64,000 nucleotides of DNA from Gracilimonas sp. (GTDB lineage: Bacteria > Bacteroidota > Rhodothermia > Balneolales > Balneolaceae), in contig NZ_JAEPPI010000003.1 in the NCBI RefSeq assembly GCF_017641085.1, positions 696,894 to 760,893 on the forward strand, in the 5' to 3' direction. The notes under the pieces were generated by a model, which was not told where the DNA came from, searched no databases, and worked only from the letters and a program-made list of their open reading frames with translations. The position numbers and the translations under genes were made by a program. Within the stretch, counting starts at the first letter, position 1; each line of letters begins with the position of its first letter. Below are positions 26,539 to 35,862 of this stretch, piece by piece.

Positions 26539-27540
26539 TTACGGCACCTGAACATTGTTCATAATCCTCGTTACAATATCTTCCGGAGTGATGTCCTCGG
26601 CTTCCGCTTCAAAAGTAGGGATAATGCGGTGCCTTAATACATCCATCGCTATAGTCCGCACATCTTCCGGTGTAACGTACGCGCGGTGCTCCATAAAGGC
26701 TTGCGCCCGGGAGGCGAGGTTGAGGTTGATAGTGGCTCGCGGAGAGGCTCCAAAGCTGATTAAATCCTCGAGATCATCCAGGTTGTAGTTTTTGGGCTTA
26801 CGTGTGGCAAAAACCAGGTCAACGATATATTGTTCCACCTTTTCATCCATATAGATTTCGTTGATGGTAGAGCGGGCTTCTAAAATTTTGGCAGGACTTA
26901 CGACTTTATTCAACTCTTCCTTCTTACCGGTTTTGGCCTGCTGACGCATAATCAGCATTTCCTCTTTTTCGGTTGGGTAATCGATTTTCAGCTTCAGCAT
27001 AAAACGGTCAACCTGAGCTTCCGGCAGCGGGTAGGTTCCTTCCTGTTCCACAGGATTCTGGGTGGCAAGAACCAAAAACGGTTCGTCCAGTTTGAAAGTA
27101 TTTTCACCAATGGTAACCTGCTTTTCCTGCATGGCTTCGAGGAGCGCACTTTGCACTTTTGCAGGAGAACGGTTGATCTCATCCGCTAAAATGATGTTCG
27201 CGAAGATCGGACCTTTTTTAACAAGGAACTCTGCTTCTTTTTGATTGTAAATGAGCGTACCGATCAGGTCGGCAGGGAGTAGGTCGGGCGTAAACTGAAT
27301 GCGTTGAAAAGCCGTATCCAAAACTGTAGCCAAGCTGGAGACCGTCAGGGTCTTGGCCAGGCCGGGAACACCTTCAAGCAGTACGTGTCCGTTGGTCAAT
27401 AACCCTACCAACAAGCGGTCAATCATGTACCGCTGCCCGATGATCACCTTGTCTAACTCTTTTCGAATGTCTTCAATAAAGGCGCTGTTCTTTTCAATTT
27501 TCTCGCCCAGCGCTTCCATGTCAATTGCGTATTCACTCAT
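26539..27540 (-). CDS. MoxR family AAA+ ATPase (second copy)
   Basis: 333 residues from ATG at 27538-27540 (MSEYAIDMEALGEKIEKN); the frame is open to 27741 but that extension overlaps uppP and looks non-coding. Walker A GVPGLAKT, Walker B IILADEINR and the signature ATQNPVEQEGTYPLPEAQVD. It belongs to a different MoxR subgroup from the 358-1377 copy (DEINRSPAKVQSALLEAMQE, AFQRIQFTPDLLPADLIGTL). No DUF58 or vWA gene is adjacent in the window, so its client cannot be guessed from context. Confidence 0.92.
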   Translation of the reverse strand: MSEYAIDMEALGEKIEKNSAFIEDIRKELDKVIIGQRYMIDRLLVGLLTNGHVLLEGVPGLAKTLTVSSLATVLDTAFQRIQFTPDLLPADLIGTLIYNQKEAEFLVKKGPIFANIILADEINRSPAKVQSALLEAMQEKQVTIGENTFKLDEPFLVLATQNPVEQEGTYPLPEAQVDRFMLKLKIDYPTEKEEMLIMRQQAKTGKKEELNKVVSPAKILEARSTINEIYMDEKVEQYIVDLVFATRKPKNYNLDDLEDLISFGASPRATINLNLASRAQAFMEHRAYVTPEDVRTIAMDVLRHRIIPTFEAEAEDITPEDIVTRIMNNVQVP

Positions 27541-27616
27541 TTCGTAAATTCTTTTTTTAGTATTAGCTGATGATATGATTATTTTCTCGCCTTCAAAAAG
27601 TGAACAAATATAATAA

Positions 27617-28423
27617 ATGGACGTTTTACAATCTTTTTTATTAGGACTCATCCAGGGAATCACAGAATTTCTTCCTATCAGCAGCTCAGGACACCTTGTA
27701 TTAGGTAAGTATATTTTAGGTGGCGACCTTGAAGCCGGCATTACCTACGAGGTGGTGGTTCATTTTGGGAGCTTGTGCGCCATTCTGCTTTACTACCGAA
27801 AACTATTGGGAGATTTGCTGATGTCGGGAGTGGGATTTCTGAAAGCTCCGACTCAGAAGAAGGAAGATCCGCAGGTAAAACTGATCGGCTTCATTTTGGT
27901 GAGTATGATTCCTGCCATGGTAATTGGATTCACTATGAAAGATTATATCGAAGAAATATTTATGGATCCCTTGCTGGTTTCGATCATGTTAATGGTAACC
28001 GGCTTGATTTTGTTTCTAACCCGATTTGCCGGAGACACTATGAAAAACATTAATCTTCCCAAAAGCTTTATAATTGGATTGGCACAGGCCTTTGCCATGA
28101 TTCCCGGTGTGAGCAGAGCCGGGTCAACCATTTCAGTCTCTTTATATTTAGGGGTGAAGAGGGAAGATGCAGCCAACTTTTCATTCCTGATGGTAATACC
28201 GGTAATAGCAGGAGCTATGCTGCTTCAGTTCAATGAGATGATGGAAGTAGGTGTGAGTGACGCCCAAATGATAAGCCTGGTGGTTGGATTCCTGACCTCA
28301 TTTATTTCCGGGTATTTTGCATTAAAGTACCTGATCATGATACTCAAGAAAAAAGGATTTCATTATTTTTCATATTACTGCTGGTTGGTAGGCGGTGCCG
28401 GACTCATCTATTTCATTATCTGA
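27617..28423 (+). CDS. uppP: undecaprenyl-diphosphatase (BacA/UppP)
   Basis: 268 residues and about eight membrane helices. The catalytic motifs are GITEFLPISSSGHLVL near the N-terminus and PGVSRAGSTISVSL in the second half. It recycles undecaprenyl diphosphate to the monophosphate lipid carrier used for peptidoglycan and surface polysaccharides, and can confer bacitracin resistance. Divergent from the second moxR, with only 76 bp between start codons. Confidence 0.96.
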   Translation: MDVLQSFLLGLIQGITEFLPISSSGHLVLGKYILGGDLEAGITYEVVVHFGSLCAILLYYRKLLGDLLMSGVGFLKAPTQKKEDPQVKLIGFILVSMIPAMVIGFTMKDYIEEIFMDPLLVSIMLMVTGLILFLTRFAGDTMKNINLPKSFIIGLAQAFAMIPGVSRAGSTISVSLYLGVKREDAANFSFLMVIPVIAGAMLLQFNEMMEVGVSDAQMISLVVGFLTSFISGYFALKYLIMILKKKGFHYFSYYCWLVGGAGLIYFII

Positions 28424-28473
28424 TGTTTTTTGGAATAAAATTCATTAAATCGAAAAAATAGCGCCGTCAGTTC

Positions 28474-28504
28474 TTGAAGCCGGAAGCAAATATGGCTACC
28501 TTTG
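28474..28504 (+). promoter_or_regulatory. nuoJ promoter (TTG-N20-TACCTTTG)
   Basis: TTG at 28474-28476, 20-nt spacer, TACCTTTG at 28497-28504, a full match to TAnnTTTG. The nuoJ ATG is 22 bp downstream. It shows that nuoJK is transcribed as its own unit rather than as the tail of a nuoA-I operon. Confidence 0.8.
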
Positions 28505-28526
28505 GCGCTCACAAAACAGATTATTT

Positions 28527-29045
28527 ATGATCGTTTATTTTTTCATCATGTTAGCAGTCTTAGCCATTGGTTCTGCCCTGGCTATGGTCATCAACAAAAA
28601 TGTCGTAAACAGTGCCTTGTTCCTTGTTTTGAACATGGTTTCACTGGCCGGAATCTTTCTGATACTGAATGCTCAGTTCCTGGCGGTTATTCAAATTCTG
28701 GTATATGCCGGAGCCATCATGGTATTGTTCCTGTTCGTAATCATGTTACTGAATGTGGAAGATGAAGAGAAGTTATTTGACAAGTTCCGCGTGAAATATT
28801 TGCTGACGTTTTTATTAGCAATGGTAGTGATGGGGCAAATTTTTTACAGCCTTGCCGGAGTTACAGACATGCTCCCCCAAATTTCGGGGCAGATGGCTAC
28901 TATAGGAACGGTGGAAGCTGTTGGTGATGTGCTCTACACCGATTACCTGCTGCCATTTGAAATGACGGCCGTTTTACTTACCGCAGCCGTAGTTGGGGCA
29001 TTGATGATTGCACAGCATAAAATTAAAAGAACAGACGAGATTTAA
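28527..29045 (+). CDS. nuoJ: NADH-quinone oxidoreductase subunit J
   Basis: 172 residues with five hydrophobic helices. NuoJ/Nqo10 features: [20 protein letters not shown], then [26 protein letters not shown], whose [15 protein letters not shown] stretch is the family signature (the pi-bulge helix that transmits coupling). Part of the membrane arm of complex I. nuoK follows after 2 bp. nuoI, the usual upstream neighbour, is replaced by uppP here. Confidence 0.95.
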   Translation: MIVYFFIMLAVLAIGSALAMVINKNVVNSALFLVLNMVSLAGIFLILNAQFLAVIQILVYAGAIMVLFLFVIMLLNVEDEEKLFDKFRVKYLLTFLLAMVVMGQIFYSLAGVTDMLPQISGQMATIGTVEAVGDVLYTDYLLPFEMTAVLLTAAVVGALMIAQHKIKRTDEI

Positions 29046-29047
29046 TT

Positions 29048-29350
29048 ATGGTTGGAATTGACTGGTTTTTAGGATTAAGTGCGATCATGTTTACCATTGG
29101 TATTATTGGTGTACTGATTCGCCGAAATGCCATTGTGATTTTTATGTGTGTGGAACTGATGCTGAATGCCGTGAACTTATCACTGGTTTCATTTGCCAGT
29201 CACCACGGAAATATTGACGGTCAGGTTCTGGTATTTTTTGCTTTGGCTGTAGCAGCTGCCGAAGCTGTGGTAGGGTTAGCTATTATCATTGCCATTTTCC
29301 GGAATAACCTCACGGTGGATGTTGGTAAGATAAACTTACTGCGCTGGTAG
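29048..29350 (+). CDS. nuoK: NADH-quinone oxidoreductase subunit K
   Basis: 100 residues, three helices, the normal NuoK length. The two conserved membrane glutamates are in [18 protein letters not shown] and [14 protein letters not shown]. NuoK forms part of the proton path next to NuoJ. A strong terminator follows, so nuoJK is a two-gene unit separated from nuoLMN by 9.4 kb. Confidence 0.96.
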   Translation: MVGIDWFLGLSAIMFTIGIIGVLIRRNAIVIFMCVELMLNAVNLSLVSFASHHGNIDGQVLVFFALAVAAAEAVVGLAIIIAIFRNNLTVDVGKINLLRW

Positions 29351-29396
29351 TAACCGATTTTATACGACACAACAACCTTTTGTGTTGTTTTGGTTA

Positions 29397-29426
29397 AAGC
29401 CTTCCTGATTTCAGGAGGGCTTTTTT
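29397..29426 (+). terminator. intrinsic terminator of nuoJK
   Basis: AAGCCTTCCTGA (29397-29408), loop TT, TCAGGAGGGCTT (29411-29422; one wobble), then TTTT. Confidence 0.9.
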
Positions 29427-29653
29427 ATTGTAAATAAGATTGTGAAAAACGTGGGAAGAATTACTAATGACAGGGGAAGGAAATTGCTAACTGGTCCAAG
29501 CGGACGCTTGGAGGTTCTTAGTTTTTAAACCAGTCTTATATAGATGTTGCTGCTTAGGCGTCAAACTTTTAGGGCTTGGGGTATATATCTTATCGGATTA
29601 TTTAATACCTACAAGGATACCGAACTCGGAGTCTCTCCAACAAAAACCCTCAA
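29427..29653. other. intergenic region with a short palindrome
   Basis: No gene is visible. The palindrome TCCAAGCG-GA-CGCTTGGA sits near 29492-29509, inside a wider ACTGGT/ACCAGT pair. It looks like a REP-type remnant. Confidence 0.45.
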
Positions 29654-30841
29654 TCAGAACAGGTAACCGGCTGTGACGTAAACCCCGTACTCTTCTTCTG
29701 AGAATCCGACATCTGTTCTGAGTATGAAGTCTTCCGTGAAGAAGGATGCAGTAATACCGAAGCCGTAGGTATATTTCAGGTCGTTTATGATGGTATCGAC
29801 AGATTCGCCATTCGGGAACGTTCGCCCAATGTCGGTGAATAAGGTTCCGCCGAATTTTGAAGTGATAGACGGAATTTCAAAAAGCCAGGTTCTTAATTCT
29901 GAATTCAGCAGGACAGAGTTGTCGTCCCGAAATCTGTACTCGGGATACCCACGCATCTTATCTCCGCCACCCAAGTCCGGCTTTTTCCAGTAAGGAATAG
30001 TTCCGGAGGTGTGCTTAAATGAGAGCCGGTTTGCAAAGGTGATTTCACGCAGAAGGGTGAATGAAGTGTAAGCACGGATGTCCGTTTCAACCAGCAGGTA
30101 ATTGTAGGAGCTGGCAATGAATTTACTTCCAATCTCAGCTCCTGCGCGGGCATAGGTTCCGGTAGTGGGGTTGAATTCATTATTGCGTCCTTCCCAGACA
30201 ATACCTCCGCCCAGCGCCGAAATATGGGAGCCGTTGATGCCCTTGGGTTGGTCTGCGACCAATAGCTGAGCATCATCATTACCCCAGGGAGTTTCATATT
30301 CAAATACGGCTTTCCCATATACATCCAGCTGATTGCCGCTCGCTTTTTGCAGCCATGGCTTCCGCAACATGATATCAAAGCCGAGGGAGAAGGAGTTATA
30401 GAAATAATAGTCGCTACTGTCTTTTAACGCATCAGGTAGTTTGCCATAATTCCCAATCCCGTAATACTGATTACCGGTAAACCGCGACACAAAAGTCTCA
30501 GTATAAAAGCGTTTATCAGAGCCAAAGATGTGGGGCTTGTCGTATTCCACGAATACAGAGATCAATCCTTTGGTGGTAATGAGACCATACATATTCAAAA
30601 AAGAATAGAAGGGCTTCATATCCCCGCGATAATGGTACCGGCTGGCTATTCCTCCGGCAATTACCCCAAGGTCACTGTCATAAGCGATGGCGGGCAAAAA
30701 GGCGAATTCAATACTATCTTGCTGTGCAGCGGTTTGTGCAGACGGACTTGGAGCCTGAGCCTGAAGGAGTGAAATTGGGATCAATCCAACCCAGGAAAGT
30801 AACAGACAAAGGTAGAATTTATGTTTGAGGGAAATGTTCAA
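29654..30841 (-). CDS. BamA/TamA-like outer-membrane beta-barrel protein without POTRA domains
   Basis: 395 residues starting at TTG (complement of 30839-30841), with a signal peptide ending at LLQAQA. No POTRA domains precede the barrel. The D15-type barrel signature GGGDKMRGYPEYRFRD contains the conserved RGY motif, and the protein ends in a beta strand with terminal phenylalanine (VYVTAGYLF), as needed for outer-membrane assembly. The function of such POTRA-less barrels is not established. It sits between nuoK and the Mrp cluster, reading with the Mrp genes but 92 bp beyond them. Confidence 0.8.
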   Translation of the reverse strand: MNISLKHKFYLCLLLSWVGLIPISLLQAQAPSPSAQTAAQQDSIEFAFLPAIAYDSDLGVIAGGIASRYHYRGDMKPFYSFLNMYGLITTKGLISVFVEYDKPHIFGSDKRFYTETFVSRFTGNQYYGIGNYGKLPDALKDSSDYYFYNSFSLGFDIMLRKPWLQKASGNQLDVYGKAVFEYETPWGNDDAQLLVADQPKGINGSHISALGGGIVWEGRNNEFNPTTGTYARAGAEIGSKFIASSYNYLLVETDIRAYTSFTLLREITFANRLSFKHTSGTIPYWKKPDLGGGDKMRGYPEYRFRDDNSVLLNSELRTWLFEIPSITSKFGGTLFTDIGRTFPNGESVDTIINDLKYTYGFGITASFFTEDFILRTDVGFSEEEYGVYVTAGYLF

Positions 30842-30933
30842 CTATTGCACAGCCAGTTTTAATGATGAAAAAAGAAAGCAGATACTTTTCCGAAAAGAGT
30901 TTCGAGGATAAAGGCAAACGGCAGGTATTGACC

Positions 30934-32661
30934 TCAAAGTAATACAAATAATGCAGCTACAATAAACCCAAACAAAATAAAAGCAAGAGCGGCACTCATA
31001 GATGCAGTAAAGCCGTCTGACTTGATCTCTCTGCCACTAAAGACAAACGAGGGGAGCAGTACCTTGATTGGGTTTTCGGAAAGACCTGAGAGCCTGTCAG
31101 CAATTTGCAGGGAAAATGTTTCAGCAAGGCCAAAAAGATTATTAGGAAACTGAACAAAGACCGTACGAACTACACCTGCAGGTCGGCGATAAAACCAATC
31201 GGTATCGAGTGAAATGGTAGAAGATACATTGAGGTGGTTTTTCAGGAACCAGAATCCAACAAATGCTAAAACAAGTATTTGAGTCATCTCTACAAAGTTA
31301 TAGATAGAAAATGGCTGAAAGTCGGTGGGATATGGAAGCTGGCTGTATAGTAGCTGTGGAGCCACGCCAAACAGAATGCAAAATAATGCACCCAGACCCA
31401 TAGCTACTTTCATATTGGTTGGGATGGCTGAAACTTCAAAATCAGTTTTCTTTTCAGCAAACCAGGTGAAGTAAGGAAGTTTAAGTCCGGTATGAAGAAA
31501 TGTACCAATAGTAGCGATAAGTAAAAGCAGGATGGGCCATTCCAGATGTGCATCTCCAAGCGCCCCTGAGATCATGGTTTTACTTACAAAACCGTTCAGG
31601 AAGGGCATCCCTGAAATTGATAGCGCCCCAACCATATAAAGGCTAACAATCAATGGCATCTTTTTGGCAAATCCACCCATTTCGCTCAGCTTACTGGTTC
31701 CGGTAGCATGAATAACAGCTCCGGCCGCCATGAAAAGCAGAGACTTATAAATGATGTGATTGAAGGCGTGAGCCGTTGCTCCATTCAGTGCCAATTCTGT
31801 TCCAATCCCTATTGCTGTTACCATATATCCGATCTGACTAATAATACTGTAGGCCAGAATCTCGCGGATATCATTAGCGAGTAGGGCATAAATAGTTCCA
31901 TAGATGGCCATAATCACACCAACCCAGATCAGGATCTCCCAGCCTGGGAAAAGGCGGATCATAACGTAAACGGCAGACTTGGTAGTCAAAGCACACATGA
32001 AAACTGCACCGGTTATAGTCGCTTTAGGATATGCATCTGCAAGCCATGCATGAAGTGGTGGAACGGCTGTGTTCAAAGCCACACCCAGTAACATAAAAAT
32101 GTTTGCTGCCGTGAAAGCAGGTTCAATGCTTTCTATGTATAAAGAACCGCCGCTGCTCAGGTGCAATAAAATTCCGGTGAATAATAGTCCCCCGCCAAAA
32201 ATGTGAACTAACAGGTAGCGCATTCCTGCTTTGGCAGATTCTTTGGTTTCTCTGGCCCAGATCAGGTAAGAGGAGGCTGCGGCCATAATTTCCCAGAAAA
32301 TAAAAAGAGTGAAGAAATCTCCGGCAAAAGTAACCCCTAAAGCACCCCCGGCATAAGCAAGGGCTGAACTCTGTTGTCCAAGATCTTTAATGTGGAACGC
32401 ATATACTCCACCGATTACAGTTATTAATGCAAAGATAATTCCGAATATTCGGCTCAGCCCGTCAACGGCTAAAAGATCTAATTCATAACTTGCAAAAGGC
32501 ACTTGAAGAAGATTCCCTTCCGGCATGGTCCAGACCATTACGAGTGCAACCAATGGGAAAGTGATAAAGGCTGTGCTTCGGAAACGCTCCGGTATCAGTG
32601 GAAGCACAAAAGCTCCTAAAATAAGTATCACAGCAGGTACAGAAAGAAGCTCAAGCATCAT
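30934..32661 (-). CDS. third MrpD/complex I-like antiporter subunit (TM7 Lys replaced by Asn)
   Basis: 575 residues, about 14 helices plus a C-terminal extension. It belongs to the proton-translocating NuoL/M/N-MrpD family: Glu124 in FIFWEIMAAASSYL is the TM5 glutamate and Lys228 in ALTTKSAVYV the TM8 lysine. The usual TM7 lysine is replaced by Asn197 (GVALNTAVPPLHAWL). The C-terminal tail (about 490-575) has an amphipathic stretch and a final helix. It overlaps the end of the 71-residue gene by 11 bp and is last in the Mrp operon. It may take the place of the MrpA antiporter-like half; that is inference. Confidence 0.85.
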   Translation of the reverse strand: MMLELLSVPAVILILGAFVLPLIPERFRSTAFITFPLVALVMVWTMPEGNLLQVPFASYELDLLAVDGLSRIFGIIFALITVIGGVYAFHIKDLGQQSSALAYAGGALGVTFAGDFFTLFIFWEIMAAASSYLIWARETKESAKAGMRYLLVHIFGGGLLFTGILLHLSSGGSLYIESIEPAFTAANIFMLLGVALNTAVPPLHAWLADAYPKATITGAVFMCALTTKSAVYVMIRLFPGWEILIWVGVIMAIYGTIYALLANDIREILAYSIISQIGYMVTAIGIGTELALNGATAHAFNHIIYKSLLFMAAGAVIHATGTSKLSEMGGFAKKMPLIVSLYMVGALSISGMPFLNGFVSKTMISGALGDAHLEWPILLLLIATIGTFLHTGLKLPYFTWFAEKKTDFEVSAIPTNMKVAMGLGALFCILFGVAPQLLYSQLPYPTDFQPFSIYNFVEMTQILVLAFVGFWFLKNHLNVSSTISLDTDWFYRRPAGVVRTVFVQFPNNLFGLAETFSLQIADRLSGLSENPIKVLLPSFVFSGREIKSDGFTASMSAALAFILFGFIVAALFVLL

Positions 32662-32866
32662 AATAGTCTTCGTCGCTTAAGATGAAAATTTTACCTAATC
32701 CTTTGGAAATGAAAATCAATGCTGCACATCCAAGTCCGCCCCAAAGTGCATAAAATGCCGGGACATGATTCCACCAGTGAGAGGCGTAATCTGCGAGATA
32801 AGTAAACTCGAGGATTAAGCTCACAATGAGTAAAATACCAAGTGCTATCCAGTGCCAGTTTTTCAT
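32651..32866 (-). CDS. 71-residue two-helix membrane protein of the Mrp cluster
   Basis: Starts MKNWHWIALGILLIVSLILE; two hydrophobic helices (about 4-22 and 38-58) separated by YASHWWNHVPAFYALWGG, and a charged C-terminus with DEDYYDA. A Trp-rich loop followed by an EDYYD-like tail is a pattern I associate with small proteins next to unusual MrpD paralogs in other phyla. It starts 2 bp after the second mrpD and overlaps the third, so it is very likely a subunit or assembly factor of the same complex. Confidence 0.7.
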   Translation of the reverse strand: MKNWHWIALGILLIVSLILEFTYLADYASHWWNHVPAFYALWGGLGCAALIFISKGLGKIFILSDEDYYDA

Positions 32867-32868
32867 AA

Positions 32869-34353
32869 TTACAATGGATTAAAAATTGTGGATGCTACCG
32901 AAGTGGCCATGTCAAAAAAGTTAAAGAAGAGGTCAGGGTTTAAACCGAATAAGATGGAGAGAACGGCTGTTCCAAACAACGGAACCACCATAAATGGTGA
33001 AGCTTCCGTATGGCCTTCCAACTCAGGGCCTCCTTTTCGGAAATAAGCACGGTGAATGATCGGGAAGAAATATCCCACATTTAATAAACCACTGACTACT
33101 AAGATAATGACAGGGATGAGCATTCCACCTTCCAATGCTCCGGAGGCGAGGTACCATTTACTTACAAAACCGTTTACAGGGGGAATTCCTGCCAGGCCCA
33201 TTGACCCAATTACAAACGCGGCCATGGTCCACGGCATTACTTTGGCAATTCCGTTCAGGTCGCTGATATTCTTTTTATGGAGATTCACCATGATAGCTCC
33301 TGCACAGAAGAAGAGGGTGATCTTCATGGTGGCGTGAAAGGAAATATGCATAATACTACCAACCAAACCAGTCTCGGTTAGTAGAGCTACGCCCAATACG
33401 ATGTAGGAAAGGTGCCCTACGGTAGAATATGCCAGCCTTCGTTTTAAATTGTCTTGTGCAAAGGCGAGGAGGGAAGCTACCAATACCGTGATTCCGGCCA
33501 GTACCATCAGAATTTCATTCAGGCCGAATTCAGCCATAACTTCCGGGCCGAATATAAATCCGACTACACGGATCACACCAAATACACCGGATTTTACCAC
33601 GGCTACGGCATGCAATAAAGCACTAACAGGGGTTGGAGCCGCCATCGCGGATGGAAGCCAGCTATGCAACGGCATAATACCGGCTTTCACCCCAACACCT
33701 CCGAGAAAAAGGATGAAAATAGTCACTGCCATGGTTTGAGAAAGCTCAACGCCTTCAAAGATTCCGCCGGCCTGGAAATCAAGTGTCCCTGTGAGGGAAT
33801 AGGTGATCCCGGCTGCTGCAATCAAAAGTAATCCGGCGGTTAACGTATAGGTCAGATACTTGCGGCCGGCAGCAATTCCTTTCTTGGTTTCGCTGTGAAT
33901 AACCAGAGGATAGGTAGCCAGCGTCAGCATCTCATAAAAGATAATGAAGGTCAAAAGGTTGCCGGAAAAGGCGATGCCGATAGTGGAACTCAGACATATG
34001 GCAAAACTGGCAAAATAGCGGGTCTGTTTTTTCTCATGATGACCGCGCATATAGCCAATGGAATAAAATGAGGTAAAGATCCATAGTCCTGATGCAATCA
34101 ATGCAAAGAAGACTCCAAAGGTATCGGCTTTGAGGACCAGAGGAAGATTCGGAGCAATTTCAAGCAGTTCAAGCTCAATAGTATTTCCGTCAAGGGCTGA
34201 AGGTAATAGTGTAAGTACCAGCAGGAATTTAATTACCCCGGCCAGGATGGTCCAGAACTCGCGCAAGTTCGGTTTCTTCGAACTCAGCAAGATGAACGGC
34301 ACCGCAGCCAGCGATACAAGAACAGCATATAAAGGGATGTACGTAAGATCCAT
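32869..34353 (-). CDS. MrpD-like cation/proton antiporter subunit (second copy)
   Basis: 494 residues with about 14 transmembrane helices. Key residues of the proton path are present: Glu141 in TM5 (FIIFYEMLTLATYP), Lys223 in TM7 (GVGVKAGIMPLHSWLPSAMA) and the TM8 lysine in VAVVKSGVF. The motif SAMAAPTPVSALLHAVAVV is close to NuoM/NuoL and MrpA-type subunits, so this copy may fill the role of the MrpA N-terminal half. It lies 15 bp after the first mrpD. Confidence 0.9.
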   Translation of the reverse strand: MDLTYIPLYAVLVSLAAVPFILLSSKKPNLREFWTILAGVIKFLLVLTLLPSALDGNTIELELLEIAPNLPLVLKADTFGVFFALIASGLWIFTSFYSIGYMRGHHEKKQTRYFASFAICLSSTIGIAFSGNLLTFIIFYEMLTLATYPLVIHSETKKGIAAGRKYLTYTLTAGLLLIAAAGITYSLTGTLDFQAGGIFEGVELSQTMAVTIFILFLGGVGVKAGIMPLHSWLPSAMAAPTPVSALLHAVAVVKSGVFGVIRVVGFIFGPEVMAEFGLNEILMVLAGITVLVASLLAFAQDNLKRRLAYSTVGHLSYIVLGVALLTETGLVGSIMHISFHATMKITLFFCAGAIMVNLHKKNISDLNGIAKVMPWTMAAFVIGSMGLAGIPPVNGFVSKWYLASGALEGGMLIPVIILVVSGLLNVGYFFPIIHRAYFRKGGPELEGHTEASPFMVVPLFGTAVLSILFGLNPDLFFNFFDMATSVASTIFNPL

Positions 34354-34368
34354 TGTTTATTTATCTAT

Positions 34369-35862
34369 TTAAAATCCTGCCGGAAACATGGTGAAAATTA
34401 CATTTACGATATACACGTTGAAAATACCAACCAGTAATAGCCCGATCGCCATTACGGCCATAGGAAACATCATGCTGAAGCCTACTTCATTATTCTGAAC
34501 GGCTTCTGTTTCGGAGGCTTCTTCCGCGTCGGGATTATTGAGATATACTTTTTCCAAAATCCGGAAGAAATACACTGCGTTTAGCAGCGAACTGATCAGT
34601 ATTACTGCGAGTAACAGCCAATCGCTGTTCTCAATGGTTCCCAATGCCAGGTACCATTTTGAGAAAAATCCTGCGAGTGGGGGAAGGCCGACCATAGAAA
34701 TAGCAGCTGTTGTAAAAGCAGCCATCGTCCACGGGTATTTCTTTCGGTACGAATTGTCAAATTTTGTGATGAGTGAATGCCCTTCTTTGAGTCTCATACT
34801 TCCTGAAACAAGAAAGAGGAGGGCTTTCATTATGGCGTGATTGAGGATATGAAGTACAGCTCCAATAAATCCAAACGGATTGGCAAGGCTAATCCCCATG
34901 ATGATATACCCGATTTGTGAAACCGAGCTGTATGCCAGCATTTTCTTTAACTCGCTTTGGGCAATAGCCATGATGGAACCGTAGAGAATGCCGATCCCTG
35001 CAAAAATCCCGATAATAGTGGTAACCGGAAGTTGCTCGTCGATCAGTTCAACTCCGAATAAAAACAGTACAATCCTGAATAGAATATAAGCGGCAACTTT
35101 GGTTCCGATGGGAGCAATCAAAGCAGAAGAGGTGGAAGAGGCAAAGGTATAAGAATCCGGTAACCAGCCATGAAGCGGGAACAATGCGGCCTTCACCCCA
35201 ACACCTATGATCATCAGAATCAATGCTGCAATTACTGAAGAGTGACCAATCACCTGCGGAAGCATGGCGTGCATGTCAATAATATTAAGCGTGCCGGTTA
35301 CGGTATATAGAAATCCAACTCCCAATAAATAGAGTGACCCACCCACGGTTCCGATAATCAAATAGCGGAAAGCTGAAAAGGGAGCTCGTTTCTCACCAAT
35401 GGCAATCAGGGCATAACTAGAAAGAGAGGAGATTTCGAGGAATACATAAAGGTTGAAGAGGTCTCCGGTAAGCACCATGCCGTTGAAGCCCAGCATTAGC
35501 AGCATGGAAACGGTGTAGTAGGCCATCTTTTTGCCGGGAAATTCAACCTTGCTGATTTCTTTGGAGTGAATGAGTACAAAAAAGGCAATGGCATTGATTA
35601 CCAGAACTATGAAAGCTGCAAGGCCATCATACACAAACTCGATACCTATGGGAGGCGCCCAACCACCAAAAAAGTAGCGAATTGTTTCGCCGGTTTGTAT
35701 GAGGTGCCAAAATCCCCATGCGGAAAAGAAGGTAGCTATTCCGGTTCCCAACAGACTCAAATGCCAGGTAATTTCACGCCTCCAGAGTCCGACGACAGGA
35801 ATCAGAATCGCAAAAAAGATGTATGTAACGGGTATTAACGCCGGTATTTCGGATCCAATCAT
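34369..35862 (-). CDS. mrpD: MrpD-like cation/proton antiporter subunit (first copy)
   Basis: 497 residues, about 14 helices. Glu143 (FLEISSLSSYALIA), Lys224 (GVGVKAALFPLHGWLPDSYT) and a TM8 lysine (GTKVAAYIL) are all present. SYTFASSTSSALIAPIGTK is the pattern of genuine MrpD/MnhD. Its start overlaps the mrpC stop by 4 bp, the canonical C-D order. With MrpA-like subunits it forms the Na+(or K+)/H+ exchange path at the expense of proton motive force. Confidence 0.92.
   Translation of the reverse strand: MIGSEIPALIPVTYIFFAILIPVVGLWRREITWHLSLLGTGIATFFSAWGFWHLIQTGETIRYFFGGWAPPIGIEFVYDGLAAFIVLVINAIAFFVLIHSKEISKVEFPGKKMAYYTVSMLLMLGFNGMVLTGDLFNLYVFLEISSLSSYALIAIGEKRAPFSAFRYLIIGTVGGSLYLLGVGFLYTVTGTLNIIDMHAMLPQVIGHSSVIAALILMIIGVGVKAALFPLHGWLPDSYTFASSTSSALIAPIGTKVAAYILFRIVLFLFGVELIDEQLPVTTIIGIFAGIGILYGSIMAIAQSELKKMLAYSSVSQIGYIIMGISLANPFGFIGAVLHILNHAIMKALLFLVSGSMRLKEGHSLITKFDNSYRKKYPWTMAAFTTAAISMVGLPPLAGFFSKWYLALGTIENSDWLLLAVILISSLLNAVYFFRILEKVYLNNPDAEEASETEAVQNNEVGFSMMFPMAVMAIGLLLVGIFNVYIVNVIFTMFPAGF

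Noticed and set aside
26539-27741. Longer form of the second MoxR starting at 27741
   Set aside because: The extra 67 residues overlap uppP and have no similarity to MoxR; the ATG at 27540 matches the family start.
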